This document shows, piece after piece, positions 1 through 8,440 of a DNA stretch of 46,786 bases (position 1 is the stretch's first letter; every line of letters begins with the position of its first letter). Origin of the DNA: Candidatus Nanopelagicales bacterium (GTDB taxonomy: Bacteria; Actinomycetota; Actinomycetes; S36-B12). The notes below the pieces were generated by a model, which did no database searches, had not been told where the DNA came from, and was given only the letters and a program-made list of their open reading frames with translations. A program made the position numbers and the translations under genes. The stretch spans positions 1-46,786 of the forward strand of contig JAFMDS010000012.1 of the NCBI GenBank assembly GCA_017857175.1, read 5' to 3'.

Positions 1-51
1 GATTCTTCAGGGATTTCGTGTCATCGAGTTGTGTTTGAGGGTTAAAACGTT

Positions 52-96
52 CTCGGAATGCGTAGGTCCGGGGTTCAAATCCCCGAGGCGGCTCCA
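52..96 (+). pseudogene. 3' fragment of a tRNA (Thr-like), possible att site
   Basis: Bases 69-73 and 81-85 form a perfect five-pair T stem (CGGGG/CCCCG) around the loop TTCAAAT. They are followed by an acceptor-type strand AGGCGGC, discriminator T and an encoded CCA (94-96). AGGTC before the stem is a normal variable loop, and CTCGGAA could be an anticodon loop. The expected 5' acceptor strand GCCGCCT and a D-arm are missing from bases 1-51, so this is not an intact tRNA. From memory, the 3' sequence resembles actinobacterial tRNA-Thr(CGT), with a few changes in the anticodon region. Such 3' tRNA pieces are typically left by elements integrating at tRNA genes. No integrase lies in the window. 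Confidence 0.6.
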
Positions 97-252
97 GCTG
101 TTCGGGTGCGATGTGTCACGCGAACCTTCCTGCGTTGAGTTTCTGCTCGATTGGCCTAGGTCGGTGCTACGTAATCGGTGTTCCGTGATGGGTGTAGTGT
201 CATTTGGGAAGTCGACATAAATTTGTGTCGCATCCACGAGAATGGACCACAG

Positions 253-765
253 ATGAAGTCACGCGCAGTTCGCTTGTCGATGACCGCTGCTGCAATTATT
301 GGCTTAATGCTTGCGGTCAATGTCCCCGCTGCATCAGCGAAGGACAAGAACACCAACGTAAAGTTGGTGGTCTATTCAAAGACCGTTGGCCTCCATACTC
401 AGGATGGCAACAGTTCAGGGATTGACCACGGAGATCTTTTCTACCGGGAGCAGGCAATTTCTCTGACACCAGGAGGTCCGATCATAGGTGTGGCCTATTC
501 GCAGGCGGAGGTTGTCTCCCACCATGAGGAAGACAATGTTGATGTCCGTCGCATAACGATTCAGGAGAAGCTGCCCAAGGGGGTTCTGTACGTGAATGGG
601 TTGACAGAACTCGTGAGGGGCGAGCTTCCGCGACCGGGATGGACCGCCACCTATGCCGTTGTAGGTGGCACAGGAAAGTACGCCAAAGCGCGCGGGACAT
701 CATCATTATTGCTGATGCCTGACGGAATGACATTTAAGGTTACCTACCGGCTCTCATTGTCCTGA
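253..765 (+). CDS. Secreted dirigent/allene-oxide-cyclase-like barrel protein
   Basis: The 170-residue product starts with a Sec signal peptide: MKSR, a hydrophobic stretch at about residues 10-24, and a PAASA cleavage site near residue 29. The mature part is beta-rich and ends with GGTGKYAKARGTS, the glycine motif typical of the dirigent / allene oxide cyclase-like barrel fold, which also occurs in bacterial secreted proteins. An upstream in-frame ATG at 178 would place 25 residues before the signal peptide and is less likely. No catalytic function can be assigned; bacterial members are mostly uncharacterised. It is monocistronic and converges on the ABC exporter genes. Function unknown, fold assignment fairly likely. 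Confidence 0.75.
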   Translation: MKSRAVRLSMTAAAIIGLMLAVNVPAASAKDKNTNVKLVVYSKTVGLHTQDGNSSGIDHGDLFYREQAISLTPGGPIIGVAYSQAEVVSHHEEDNVDVRRITIQEKLPKGVLYVNGLTELVRGELPRPGWTATYAVVGGTGKYAKARGTSSLLLMPDGMTFKVTYRLSLS

Positions 766-821
766 GATAGCGGCGGACTTGCAGTGTCAGTGGGTCATTG
801 GCAGGGAACAGGCAAGATTGA

Positions 822-2465
822 CTAGCCCCGCAAGTCTCGGCGGTTAAGCAGCGGGTAGCTAGAACCAATTGTGATTGCAGTAGCGACTGACAGAATGAAG
901 ATTCCAGTAACGTTAAAACCATTAATGAGCGGATCGGTCCCGCTGTACCAGTAAAAAGGTGTGAACTTCTCCCACCAGCCATTGTTAATCTCCGCAATCC
1001 CATTAACAACGTTTATTACGAGGGCAGCACCTGCGCTGACTCCAATTGCTAAGCCCACTCGACCAATTGCGGCACCCAAGAAAACCGCAACACCACCGAA
1101 TAAATATCCCAAGAGCAGCAAATGAACGCAGGTAGCCAAGAGGTTGAAGTAGTTCATACCGAGATCGGAAATCAGATTTGCCAATGCAACACCCGCAAAA
1201 GTTGCGAATGCAACCACCAACCCCCAAATAAGCATTGCAATAAGCTTCTGGGTGAGCACGTAACTGCGAGAAATTGGATTGGCAAGCAGTAGGGCCAAAG
1301 TCTTATCCTTTTCCTCACCCGCAATTGCTTTAGCCCCGATAGCGATAGTCACAATCATGATTGCAATCGGCGCCACGAGCCCAAATATTTCTATTTGGAA
1401 AAATCCCTCCGCAGTTCCAAAGTCCCCTCCACCAAAAAACGCGATTATCTCTGGCGGGTACGAGTCAGCCAGTTGCGCCATTGTCGTTCCCATATCTGCA
1501 TAGATAGGCCCCATGACCAAGCCCATTAACCCAAACATGAAAATCGAGACCAAAAGCGATAAAACTTGGAACTGATAGATCGTCTTTATCCAGATCCGGG
1601 AAACCATGGTTCGCCCAGTAATCCGTCCCATCAGTTGAGTGGCAAAAGGATTCCACCTGAGTCGGCCTAGGATTTGAATATTCCCCGAACGAGATCGCAG
1701 GTCTCTGCGATTGATGCCCACCCAAGCAAGCAGAACACAAAATACGCTGGCACTTCCTAGAACAACAATTGCGCCAAGGTCTAGTCCGTTTCGGAGTGGG
1801 TCCCCAGCATTGATGTAGTACCAAGGGGATAAGCGAGCGTATTCCTCCAAGCCCGAGATTAGCGGCAATAGCCCTGCAGCTAAGAATGAAATAAGCAAAA
1901 CACTTGAACTGATTCCAATTGCGATCTGTGATTTACCCGTCCAAGCGCTAACCGCCAAGGCTAGGAAACCATAGAACACAGTTCCGATAATCAGTTGAGT
2001 GACAAATCCGCCAATGCTCAATCCAGTAATGCTTACATCGAGAAATTGTGGGGTAAGAAGTCCCACGCCCAGCAGTGCAATCCCTGCAACAATAAATAGA
2101 GTGAACAAGGCCATTGCGCTTTCAATTACGAGTCGACCACGACTGATTGGGTTTGCCAGTAGCAACCCGATGGTTCCATCTCGTTCACGCCCCGCAACTT
2201 CACTGGCCCCAATGACGATTGCTATCCCACCAATCAAAAGGGCTCCATAGGTAGAGAAAATTGCGTTGTATGCCAATGATGCAACATCAGCTTTGGGCCC
2301 AATGCCAATCATCGAGAGCAGATTGTCGGGTAATTGATCGAGGATAGACATGTCAATACTGCGGTAGATTGCCATGCCAAATATAAAAAGAATGGATAGC
2401 GCTAGTACACCCAAGGCAACTGCCCGGAGATGGGAAGTAACACTGCGAACATAGATCGCAGTCAT
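822..2465 (-). CDS. ABC-2 type exporter permease, tandem-duplicated
   Basis: This 547-residue, very hydrophobic protein has about twelve predicted membrane segments in two repeated halves. Each half contains the ABC-2 permease hallmark: a soluble loop ending GRERDGTIGLLLANPISR in the first half and GEEKDKTLALLLANPISR in the second, followed by paired helices. This is the layout of fused two-half export permeases. It lies 7 bp downstream of the ATPase gene on the same strand and is surely its partner. The cargo (drug, lipid, antimicrobial peptide) cannot be told from sequence. Confidence 0.88.
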   Translation of the reverse strand: MTAIYVRSVTSHLRAVALGVLALSILFIFGMAIYRSIDMSILDQLPDNLLSMIGIGPKADVASLAYNAIFSTYGALLIGGIAIVIGASEVAGRERDGTIGLLLANPISRGRLVIESAMALFTLFIVAGIALLGVGLLTPQFLDVSITGLSIGGFVTQLIIGTVFYGFLALAVSAWTGKSQIAIGISSSVLLISFLAAGLLPLISGLEEYARLSPWYYINAGDPLRNGLDLGAIVVLGSASVFCVLLAWVGINRRDLRSRSGNIQILGRLRWNPFATQLMGRITGRTMVSRIWIKTIYQFQVLSLLVSIFMFGLMGLVMGPIYADMGTTMAQLADSYPPEIIAFFGGGDFGTAEGFFQIEIFGLVAPIAIMIVTIAIGAKAIAGEEKDKTLALLLANPISRSYVLTQKLIAMLIWGLVVAFATFAGVALANLISDLGMNYFNLLATCVHLLLLGYLFGGVAVFLGAAIGRVGLAIGVSAGAALVINVVNGIAEINNGWWEKFTPFYWYSGTDPLINGFNVTGIFILSVATAITIGSSYPLLNRRDLRG

Positions 2466-2472
2466 GCGAACA

Positions 2473-3369
2473 TCACGCAGATTCTTCGTGGTAATACGTC
2501 AGGAAAACCTCTTCTAAGTCAGCCTCATTTGTGCTTATGTCACGAAGTTCACACTTGCTCATCACGGCGGCCAACAGCGTTTGCATTTTACCTTCATGGG
2601 AAATAAACACTCGGTTTCGCTCGATTAACAAACTCCGAATACCTGGGACACCTGAAAAGACGCTCACATCCGGTTCTCTTGCAAGCTCAATTTCTATTTT
2701 GCGAATACCTTTTGCCCTCAAACTTCCGATCGATTCCAGCGCAATGAGTTTTCCTTGGCGAATTATTCCCACGCGGTCAGACACACGCTGGACTTCACTG
2801 AGTGTGTGACTTGAGAGAAAAACTGTTCCACCTGAATCGGCAGTCTCGCGCATTAGCCCTTGGAGCTCACGTTGCATTAGTGGATCTAAGCCGCCACTAG
2901 GTTCATCGAGAATCAAAAATTCAGGCTTGTTCATGAATGCTTGAATAATTCCAATCTTCTGCTGATTGCCAGAGGAAAGGTCACCGATCTTCTTCGTCAT
3001 TTGCACATCAAAGCGTTCAACTAAAACCTTGACGTAATCCGTGTCAACACCACCTCGAAGGTTGGCAAAGAAATGAATTAAGTCTGCTCCAGTCATATTT
3101 GGATAAAGTGTAAATTCGCTGGGTAAGTACCCAATCTTGTGTCGCAGAGCGACACTGTCTTTGTGAGTATCTAAACCCAAAATCGAGGCGCCGCCGCTAC
3201 TCGCCCGAATTTCATCCATGAGCACGCGAATGGCTGTCGTCTTGCCAGCCCCATTAGGTCCAAGGAATCCGAATATGACACCTTTTTCAACAGTCAGCGT
3301 CATGTCAACGAGAGCGGCGAGATGGCCGTAGTTTTTGCCTAGACCGCGGGTGATGAGAGCTGGCTCCAT
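2473..3369 (-). CDS. ABC exporter ATP-binding protein
   Basis: The 298-residue cytoplasmic ATPase belongs to the BcrA/CcmA-like export group. Walker A GPNGAGKTT lies at about residues 37-45, signature LSSGNQQK near 130, Walker B LILDEPSGGLDP near 150, and the switch His in SSHTLSEV. A C-terminal extension of about 90 residues is usual for this group. It is first in a two-gene operon with the permease 7 bp downstream. Only AT-rich sequence (ttaaaaaATGG), with no clear ribosome site, precedes the ATG, so the message may be leaderless. Similar ATPase/permease pairs often sit beside PadR and HAAS genes; a HAAS-type gene follows here but no PadR gene. Confidence 0.9.
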   Translation of the reverse strand: MEPALITRGLGKNYGHLAALVDMTLTVEKGVIFGFLGPNGAGKTTAIRVLMDEIRASSGGASILGLDTHKDSVALRHKIGYLPSEFTLYPNMTGADLIHFFANLRGGVDTDYVKVLVERFDVQMTKKIGDLSSGNQQKIGIIQAFMNKPEFLILDEPSGGLDPLMQRELQGLMRETADSGGTVFLSSHTLSEVQRVSDRVGIIRQGKLIALESIGSLRAKGIRKIEIELAREPDVSVFSGVPGIRSLLIERNRVFISHEGKMQTLLAAVMSKCELRDISTNEADLEEVFLTYYHEESA

Positions 3370-3734
3370 TTTTTAACCATAGCAATTACGTCACAGGGAT
3401 GGCTATAAATAAAACTGGGTATGCATGTAGGTGTTAGGGAAATTGACTGGAATCAGTTCATCAACATGCCCATACATGTATTAAATGACCAGCCTTGTGG
3501 TCGTCGCTTTCACCCCATATGTACTACGAACTGTATTAAAAGGTGGAAGCCGACCACTTCACGACAACTCTCTCACCATCGAGCAAGCGCTTGCTCCAGT
3601 CGACTCATTGTTTTCGGAGTAATAGGTGACGAGTTATCAGTAGGTGATCGCACGATGAAATAGAGGCAAAACTATGCTCGGTAACGACCGTTTCCACGTT
3701 GTTTAATGAGTTTTTCTGTATCAAAGCCACACAT
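3370..3734. other. Intergenic region with a 10-bp palindrome
   Basis: No convincing gene lies in these 365 bases; an 80-codon frame at 3421-3663 has no ribosome site or recognisable domain. The part next to the ATPase gene is AT-rich and probably holds its promoter on the minus strand. A perfect 10-bp palindrome, ATACATGTAT, lies at 3472-3481 and the related ATGCAT at 3421-3426. Such ATAC...GTAT sites resemble operators of PadR-type repressors, but no such regulator is encoded in the window. Confidence 0.4.
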
Positions 3735-4697
3735 TCAATCGCGTCCTCGTATGACTTTCCACCAGCCCTCGGTGACATCAAAAACGGTGACCACGGCAAT
3801 AACCCACGCGACCAATGTGGGCACGAGCTCAACAAACTCTGCGAAGTCACGGGGGGTGATGGCAGCCGTGAACTCGGCGTTGAGTAATTGATCAGATGCG
3901 ATGATGTATATGGCCGAAAATGCGAAGCTAAGACTCAGCAATGAGTTGACCGCCGCAAGTGGAACGGTCCACTTCCCCGTTCGGTACTTAATCAGTTCTA
4001 ATGTGATGCTGGCGAGAAGGACCACTATCAATAGAGGGATCCACACCGTGCTCAATTCTGGATTCAGAATTGGAATCGATGGGCTGCCGGGGTCTAAGGA
4101 CTCCTGATAGGTCGGCTGCCACAACAGAAATAAGACTAAAAGCGACAGTCCCGTAATCGAAGCTAATGTATCGCCCAGTCCAATACGATTGACGGTGACT
4201 TCGGGGAGGTCATCAAGCTCCCACCCAGAGGTGATCGTGCGGCTATCGTCGGTTCGTCGATCGATCATGGCGAACACCAGTGTGACCCAGAAGGCAACCT
4301 GGATACCAGCCATGAACCCCGAACCAACTGCGGCGAGGACAACATCCCACACGTCTTGCCCGGACAAGGCGGTTGCGAATCCGACAACCACGGTCACGAT
4401 TGGTACGACAATTGAGAGCAGAAGTCTCAGCAATCTGATGTACTCGGGATAAAACGTGGGGCCAATTAAGGATAAAGACCGGCCGGAGTATCGGGCCGAC
4501 AGCCGGATTGGATCACCGAGTTCTCGAAGCACGACTTTCTCAGCTGCCTCTGGATCCTCACCTTGAACCATTCGTTCAAGCACGCACCCATCAATCTTCT
4601 TTCTGAGTTCCTTGCCCACCTCTGCACGCTGGTCTACAGGAATTCCCTTAAGGACAGCATTGAGATAACGGTCAGTCCAGAGCGTTGTGGTTGTCAT
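3735..4697 (-). CDS. HAAS/DUF1700-like N-terminal domain membrane protein
   Basis: I chose the ATG at 4697, giving 320 residues. It is preceded by aaaaaggg, and the 35 extra residues of the longer frame look non-coding. The first 65 residues (YLNAVLKGIPVDQRAEVGKELRKKIDG ... AAEKVVLRELGDPIRLSARY) match the helical HAAS signalling domain pattern: helix, short acidic linker, then LGDP. About six membrane helices follow. HAAS proteins usually pair with PadR regulators and ABC exporters, and here an ABC exporter lies just downstream on the same strand after a 365-bp gap. The exact role is unknown; transmembrane signalling or modulation of the exporter is an inference. Confidence 0.7.
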   Translation of the reverse strand: MTTTTLWTDRYLNAVLKGIPVDQRAEVGKELRKKIDGCVLERMVQGEDPEAAEKVVLRELGDPIRLSARYSGRSLSLIGPTFYPEYIRLLRLLLSIVVPIVTVVVGFATALSGQDVWDVVLAAVGSGFMAGIQVAFWVTLVFAMIDRRTDDSRTITSGWELDDLPEVTVNRIGLGDTLASITGLSLLVLFLLWQPTYQESLDPGSPSIPILNPELSTVWIPLLIVVLLASITLELIKYRTGKWTVPLAAVNSLLSLSFAFSAIYIIASDQLLNAEFTAAITPRDFAEFVELVPTLVAWVIAVVTVFDVTEGWWKVIRGRD

Positions 4698-5061
4698 TGA
4701 TATACCCTTTTTCTCTCTAAAACTGCGCCGCAAGTGCGTGCGACATCGGTAACCCCTCTTAAACAAAAAGTGTGACACTTTCGGCAAAGGATTGGGCTGC
4801 ATTCAATGCTCATTTGACCAGTCTGATCATCTAAACCTTCATGTGCTCGAAGAGGGAATTTGTGCTCGATTGGTACGGTCTCAAAATGGCCATACACATA
4901 TATATGTGTCGTATGTATATGTATGTTGTGTGCGACACCTGTACGGGATTCCTTTATGCATGAGACCCTGCGGCAAAATCATTCTCAGGTTGGATGCCTG
5001 TCAGAGCTCCGAAGGGACATCTAAGGAGCATCCTCAAACTTGTGCTGAGACGACGAAAAAC
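4698..5061. other. Intergenic region with AT-rich palindromes
   Basis: No supported gene lies in this 364-base stretch. It contains a perfect 16-bp palindrome (4894-4909) that runs into TG/TA-rich repeats. A second inverted pair, GTGTCG (4906-4911) and CGACAC (4933-4938), overlaps it. The region lies upstream of the HAAS-like gene and downstream of the photolyase gene, so it is the likely control region of the former. An open frame at 4792-5331 on the plus strand overlaps the photolyase gene and shows no protein features. Confidence 0.45.
4894..4909. promoter_or_regulatory. Perfect 16-bp palindrome, putative operator
   Basis: ACACATATATATGTGT reads identically on both strands. It sits about 200 bp upstream of the HAAS-like gene start. 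Its size and AT-rich symmetric form suit a PadR/winged-helix dimer, but the regulator is not in the window. This is a sequence observation; function is inferred. Confidence 0.45.
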
Positions 5062-6288
5062 CTATCTCCATTTGTCAAGACCAGCACCCTTGCGCCAAGC
5101 CGAGAAAGACCCGGCGGCTCCGCCATGCGGCTTCACGAGCCAAGGCCATGGGTGAATGTGACTTGGCTTAATCAGGTTGGCTCGACGGCGCCAACCTGGA
5201 ACAGGCGCGTAGGTCGTGGCGATACCACCACCGCTGAGGACATCGACCGGATCACCTCTCCAGAGCTGCATTTCGCGACGAGTCGCGAGGTCAGCCAGGC
5301 TCTCAGCCAAGAAGACCAGCCGCTTACCTGAGAGTTTGAGTTTTCCAAGGAGTGCTTCATCGAAAATGAATACCACTGGCACATCGGCATGAGCCAAAAT
5401 TGCAGGATCGCCATCACCGAGAGACTCTGCGGTGATCCACACACGCTTGATTGAATCATCAGGTACCAGTTCTTCGGGGCCGGCAGTCTTAGCTGGATCA
5501 GGATCGCCGATCACACCAACGGGTGCGGGCACTCGCAGCAACTCTGGGTCATCGGGATACGACTGGATTGGGCAAACTTCGCGCATGGCACAACCGCCGC
5601 ACAGACCAGGAGCTCGACGCTCGACCTGCGCACGTGCGAACCCGTAAGCCTTACCGGTACCAGCACCAACCGTCCACTGCCAACCCAGTCGATTTGCAGC
5701 CCGAGATCCGTCCAGTAGGTGACGAAAAAAGTAGTCTTCTCCATCGCGCCAGCCATGACCATTGCGAACTGACCAATGCGAGGCGAACCACATGCGTGTT
5801 TGATTCACCAACCAACCGTCTTGCTCCAGCTCTCCTGTAACGAAGTTGAGGCACGCCATCCCATCAATCCAATCAGGATCGGGAGGCACCCTTCGTTCAT
5901 TAACTGCGTAGCGGATACTCGAGGCTGTTCCACCGGTTCGTGCGTATAGATGACGTGCGTACTCCTGCCACAGCAACTCATCACGGAATTTCGAGACATC
6001 TTTTGCTGGACCATTTTTGACACTGCGCCAAGCTCGCGGTAACGAGATAAGTCCATGGCGAATATAAGGAGAGAGCATCGAAGCACCACGCCGTGCGATC
6101 GGGTACACCTCGTTGCGGTCGGCGGCATAGCCGGTCACATCAAAAGCATTGAGCGCGACATCAGCTGCCTTTTGCCCCCCGCGAATTGCACGGCTTGGCT
6201 GCACATCACCGGTGACCAGGTCGGACAAATGCTCACGTACCCAGCTAACTTCGTCACCGACATGAGGGACACTCAGTTGCTTGTTCAT
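5062..6288 (-). CDS. Photolyase/cryptochrome-like protein with reversed domain order
   Basis: The 408-residue product begins with the helical FAD-binding domain of photolyases (about 40-245): ASMLSPYIRHGLIS, ELLWQEYARH, GWLVNQTRMWFASHW, and LLDGSRAANRLGWQW, which matches the flavin-binding core. The Rossmann-like antenna domain, normally at the N-terminus, comes second (about 278-370): VWITAESLGDGDPAIL, VPVVFIFDE, SGKRLVFLAESLADL, LWRGDP. Cys146, Cys230, Cys233 and Cys239 may hold a 4Fe-4S cluster as in FeS-BCP/PhrB-type enzymes, although the last spacing is shorter than in PhrB as I recall it. The start is ATG with AAGGA 8 bases upstream. Likely role: blue-light flavoprotein for DNA repair or sensing. 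Fold confident, activity not. Confidence 0.8.
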   Translation of the reverse strand: MNKQLSVPHVGDEVSWVREHLSDLVTGDVQPSRAIRGGQKAADVALNAFDVTGYAADRNEVYPIARRGASMLSPYIRHGLISLPRAWRSVKNGPAKDVSKFRDELLWQEYARHLYARTGGTASSIRYAVNERRVPPDPDWIDGMACLNFVTGELEQDGWLVNQTRMWFASHWSVRNGHGWRDGEDYFFRHLLDGSRAANRLGWQWTVGAGTGKAYGFARAQVERRAPGLCGGCAMREVCPIQSYPDDPELLRVPAPVGVIGDPDPAKTAGPEELVPDDSIKRVWITAESLGDGDPAILAHADVPVVFIFDEALLGKLKLSGKRLVFLAESLADLATRREMQLWRGDPVDVLSGGGIATTYAPVPGWRRRANLIKPSHIHPWPWLVKPHGGAAGSFSAWRKGAGLDKWR

Positions 6289-6404
6289 TCGGACATCCTT
6301 ATCACGCGGGTCAATTCCACTGCAGTTTAGAGATGCTTAACTCTGGAGCTTGAGTTCATGTGGGAATCATGAAGTATTGACTCCTGCCACGCATACACAC
6401 GGTA

Positions 6405-7808
6405 ATGACTAGGTCTCACGGGCACAATGCACGAACTAGGCTGGGCCTCGTGCTCCGGCTGACTGCATCTGAGGCTCGACAGCGTGCATCCTGGGCGGCG
6501 GCGCGGCTTTTGCACATGGGGCTTGTTTCAGGGGACCGAATCGCGATAGCTCCGCGTCATGAAAAGGATATTGAACAGGCGCAACTTCAGCAGAGCAGGA
6601 TCACAATATCAGTGTGGGCAGCTCTCTCCATCGGAGTTATCCCTGTCATGGTGAACCCTGATTTGTCAGAGCGGGAGCACGAATACATACTTCGGGATTC
6701 TGCACCGGGTGTGGTTTTCAACACTACGGAATCACTCGTTGCGCTCACATCAGATTTCAAAGTGCCGCATTCATTGCCGCTGGATCCGCTCGGGCGACCG
6801 ATGCATTACACGTCAGGGACCACAGGCAAACCGAAAGGTGTGTGGTCCGGTGTGTTGACTCCAGAGGCTGCGGCCGGGCTTTGGGCGACCGAGATTGACA
6901 TGTGGGGGTGCTCGTCTAGTGACACGTCTTTGGTCCATGGTCCACTCACCCATTCAGGTCCCTTACGTTTCGCGCTCTACTCCCTCATGGCAGGAGGTGA
7001 CGTATTGCTTCCGGGTTGGTTTGATGCCGACCTTCACGCCGCTGCTATTGCCGAGCACCGCCCGACAATTGCATTCGTGGTTCCAAGTCACATGCAGCGA
7101 CTACTTGAACGGCCGAGCGGTTTACCAGACAGTCCCTATCGAATGCTGGTGCACGCAGGCTCGGCCTGTCCACCGGTTATCAAGGAAGCAATTCATGAGT
7201 GGGCAGGCGCAGAGAATGTGTGGGAGTTTTATGGCTCCACCGAAGGACAGTTCACGGTCATGCCGGGAACGCAATGGGCTTCGCGGCCTGGGTCGGTCGG
7301 TAGGGCTCGACCGGAGCGCGAGTTACGAATTATCGATGGAACTATTTGGTGCGCACCGCCGGAGTATGGGTACTTTGAGTACTGGGGTGATCCGGAGAAG
7401 ACTGCTGCATCGTGGCGGGAAATTGATGGGAAACGGTGGTTCACCGTCGGAGATCTCGGACGACTCGATGTCGATGGATATCTCTACATCGAAGGTCGAC
7501 GTGAAGACCTCATCATTTCCGGCGGGATGAATGTTTATCCGGCAGAACTTGAAGGTGAGATCCTGGCTTGTGACGGGGTACACGATGTGGCCGTGTTCGG
7601 CGTCACTGATGAACGTTGGGGCCAAAAAGTGTGCGCTGCGATTGTCGGCGACGTTGATCTCGATCTCAGTGCACTCACCATGCGGCTTCGTCAGAGTCTG
7701 GCGGGATACAAGCAGCCCAAAGAGTTCTTCGTAGTGGAACAACTGCCGCGTACTGCTTCTGGGAAAATTCAAAGGCTCAAGGTCCCGCGGCAACTCGGCC
7801 TCGAGTGA
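6405..7808 (+). CDS. AMP-forming acyl-CoA synthetase/ligase family protein
   Basis: The 467-residue protein belongs to the ANL superfamily, which activates a carboxylate with ATP and transfers the acyl group to CoA. The P-loop YTSGTTGKPKG lies at about residues 135-145, EFYGSTEGQ near 275, the hinge/adenylate motif GDLGRLDVDGYLYIEGRREDLIISGG near 350, and the catalytic Lys in PRTASGKIQR near the end. It is slightly short for the family (usually 500-550), lacking part of the N-terminal subdomain. The ATG at 6405 has no good ribosome site. It is divergent from the photolyase gene across 116 bp. Substrate unknown. Confidence 0.85.
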   Translation: MTRSHGHNARTRLGLVLRLTASEARQRASWAAARLLHMGLVSGDRIAIAPRHEKDIEQAQLQQSRITISVWAALSIGVIPVMVNPDLSEREHEYILRDSAPGVVFNTTESLVALTSDFKVPHSLPLDPLGRPMHYTSGTTGKPKGVWSGVLTPEAAAGLWATEIDMWGCSSSDTSLVHGPLTHSGPLRFALYSLMAGGDVLLPGWFDADLHAAAIAEHRPTIAFVVPSHMQRLLERPSGLPDSPYRMLVHAGSACPPVIKEAIHEWAGAENVWEFYGSTEGQFTVMPGTQWASRPGSVGRARPERELRIIDGTIWCAPPEYGYFEYWGDPEKTAASWREIDGKRWFTVGDLGRLDVDGYLYIEGRREDLIISGGMNVYPAELEGEILACDGVHDVAVFGVTDERWGQKVCAAIVGDVDLDLSALTMRLRQSLAGYKQPKEFFVVEQLPRTASGKIQRLKVPRQLGLE

Positions 7809-7907
7809 AGTCCAGAAAGCCCGCAGGTTGCGCCAGTTGGACTACAGACTCCCTGATGCGGAGATACCACAAAGTGGGGAGCCCCACCCTCAGCTTCCCT
7901 GCGCTAT

Positions 7908-8264
7908 TTACGGTGTACGGAGCCAGGCCCTCGAGGCGCCCATTGCGCCAAGCCCGGCGAGTACCAATGTGAACAAGACAAGCGCAAGAGCCTGGGGATC
8001 CACCCAAATGGCTAATGCACTGTCGCCCACAAGGATGAAAGCGATGGCGTAATAGACAACTTTTGAACGACGGGATGCGCCAACTGACATGGCCAGGTGT
8101 GCACCTCCCAGCACGAGTCCGACTATTACGACTGCCAAAGCGGATGCAGCATCATCCATCAACGCTCGGACGATCATGATGAGCCAAAAGACAATGCCCA
8201 CGCCTCCCAGGACTTCAATCAGGCGAATGGGCCACGGGACTCCGGACCTTGGATTGTTCGACAT
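7908..8264 (-). CDS. Small four-helix membrane protein of unknown function
   Basis: The 118-residue product (start ATG 8264, AGGGG about 10 bases upstream) has four predicted membrane helices with very short loops and Arg/Ser-rich ends. A longer frame to 8294 would start upstream of that ribosome site. I recognise no family. It converges on the acyl-CoA ligase gene and diverges from the lactate dehydrogenase gene. No function can be proposed. Confidence 0.6.
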   Translation of the reverse strand: MSNNPRSGVPWPIRLIEVLGGVGIVFWLIMIVRALMDDAASALAVVIVGLVLGGAHLAMSVGASRRSKVVYYAIAFILVGDSALAIWVDPQALALVLFTLVLAGLGAMGASRAWLRTP

Positions 8265-8287
8265 TGCGTTTATAACCCCTCTTTGTC

Positions 8288-8390
8288 GCAACAAAATATT
8301 TTGATGAGCGAAGTGTCATCATGTTAGTCGGTGGTGAGCTGTTAGTCCTGAGAATCGAGTTGCTCAAGTGTAGATATGCAACAAAACATT
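8288..8390. promoter_or_regulatory. Repeat-containing control region upstream of lldD
   Basis: The 13-mer GCAACAAAATATT (8288-8300) recurs as GCAACAAAACATT (8378-8390), 90 bp apart. Between them lies the inverted repeat TGATGA (8302-8307) / TCATCA (8316-8321) with an 8-base spacer. Paired sites like this suit a dimeric repressor controlling the lactate dehydrogenase gene and perhaps the divergent small membrane protein gene. The cognate regulator is unknown. Confidence 0.45.
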
Positions 8391-8440
8391 GATCTATAGA
8401 ATGCGCCTAAGTCGGTAAGGCCAACGAAAGGATCCATCGC

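Noticed and set aside
1-96. Intact tRNA or tmRNA gene
   Set aside because: No D-arm and no 5' strand complementary to AGGCGGC within 75 bases upstream; the acceptor sequence does not fit tmRNA ends.
4792-5331. 179-residue open frame on the plus strand
   Set aside because: Overlaps the end of the photolyase gene on the other strand, has no recognisable domain, and Cys/Thr-rich low-order composition suggests a shadow.
6895-7530. 211-residue frame inside the acyl-CoA ligase gene
   Set aside because: Different frame of a gene with clear motifs; no domain recognised.
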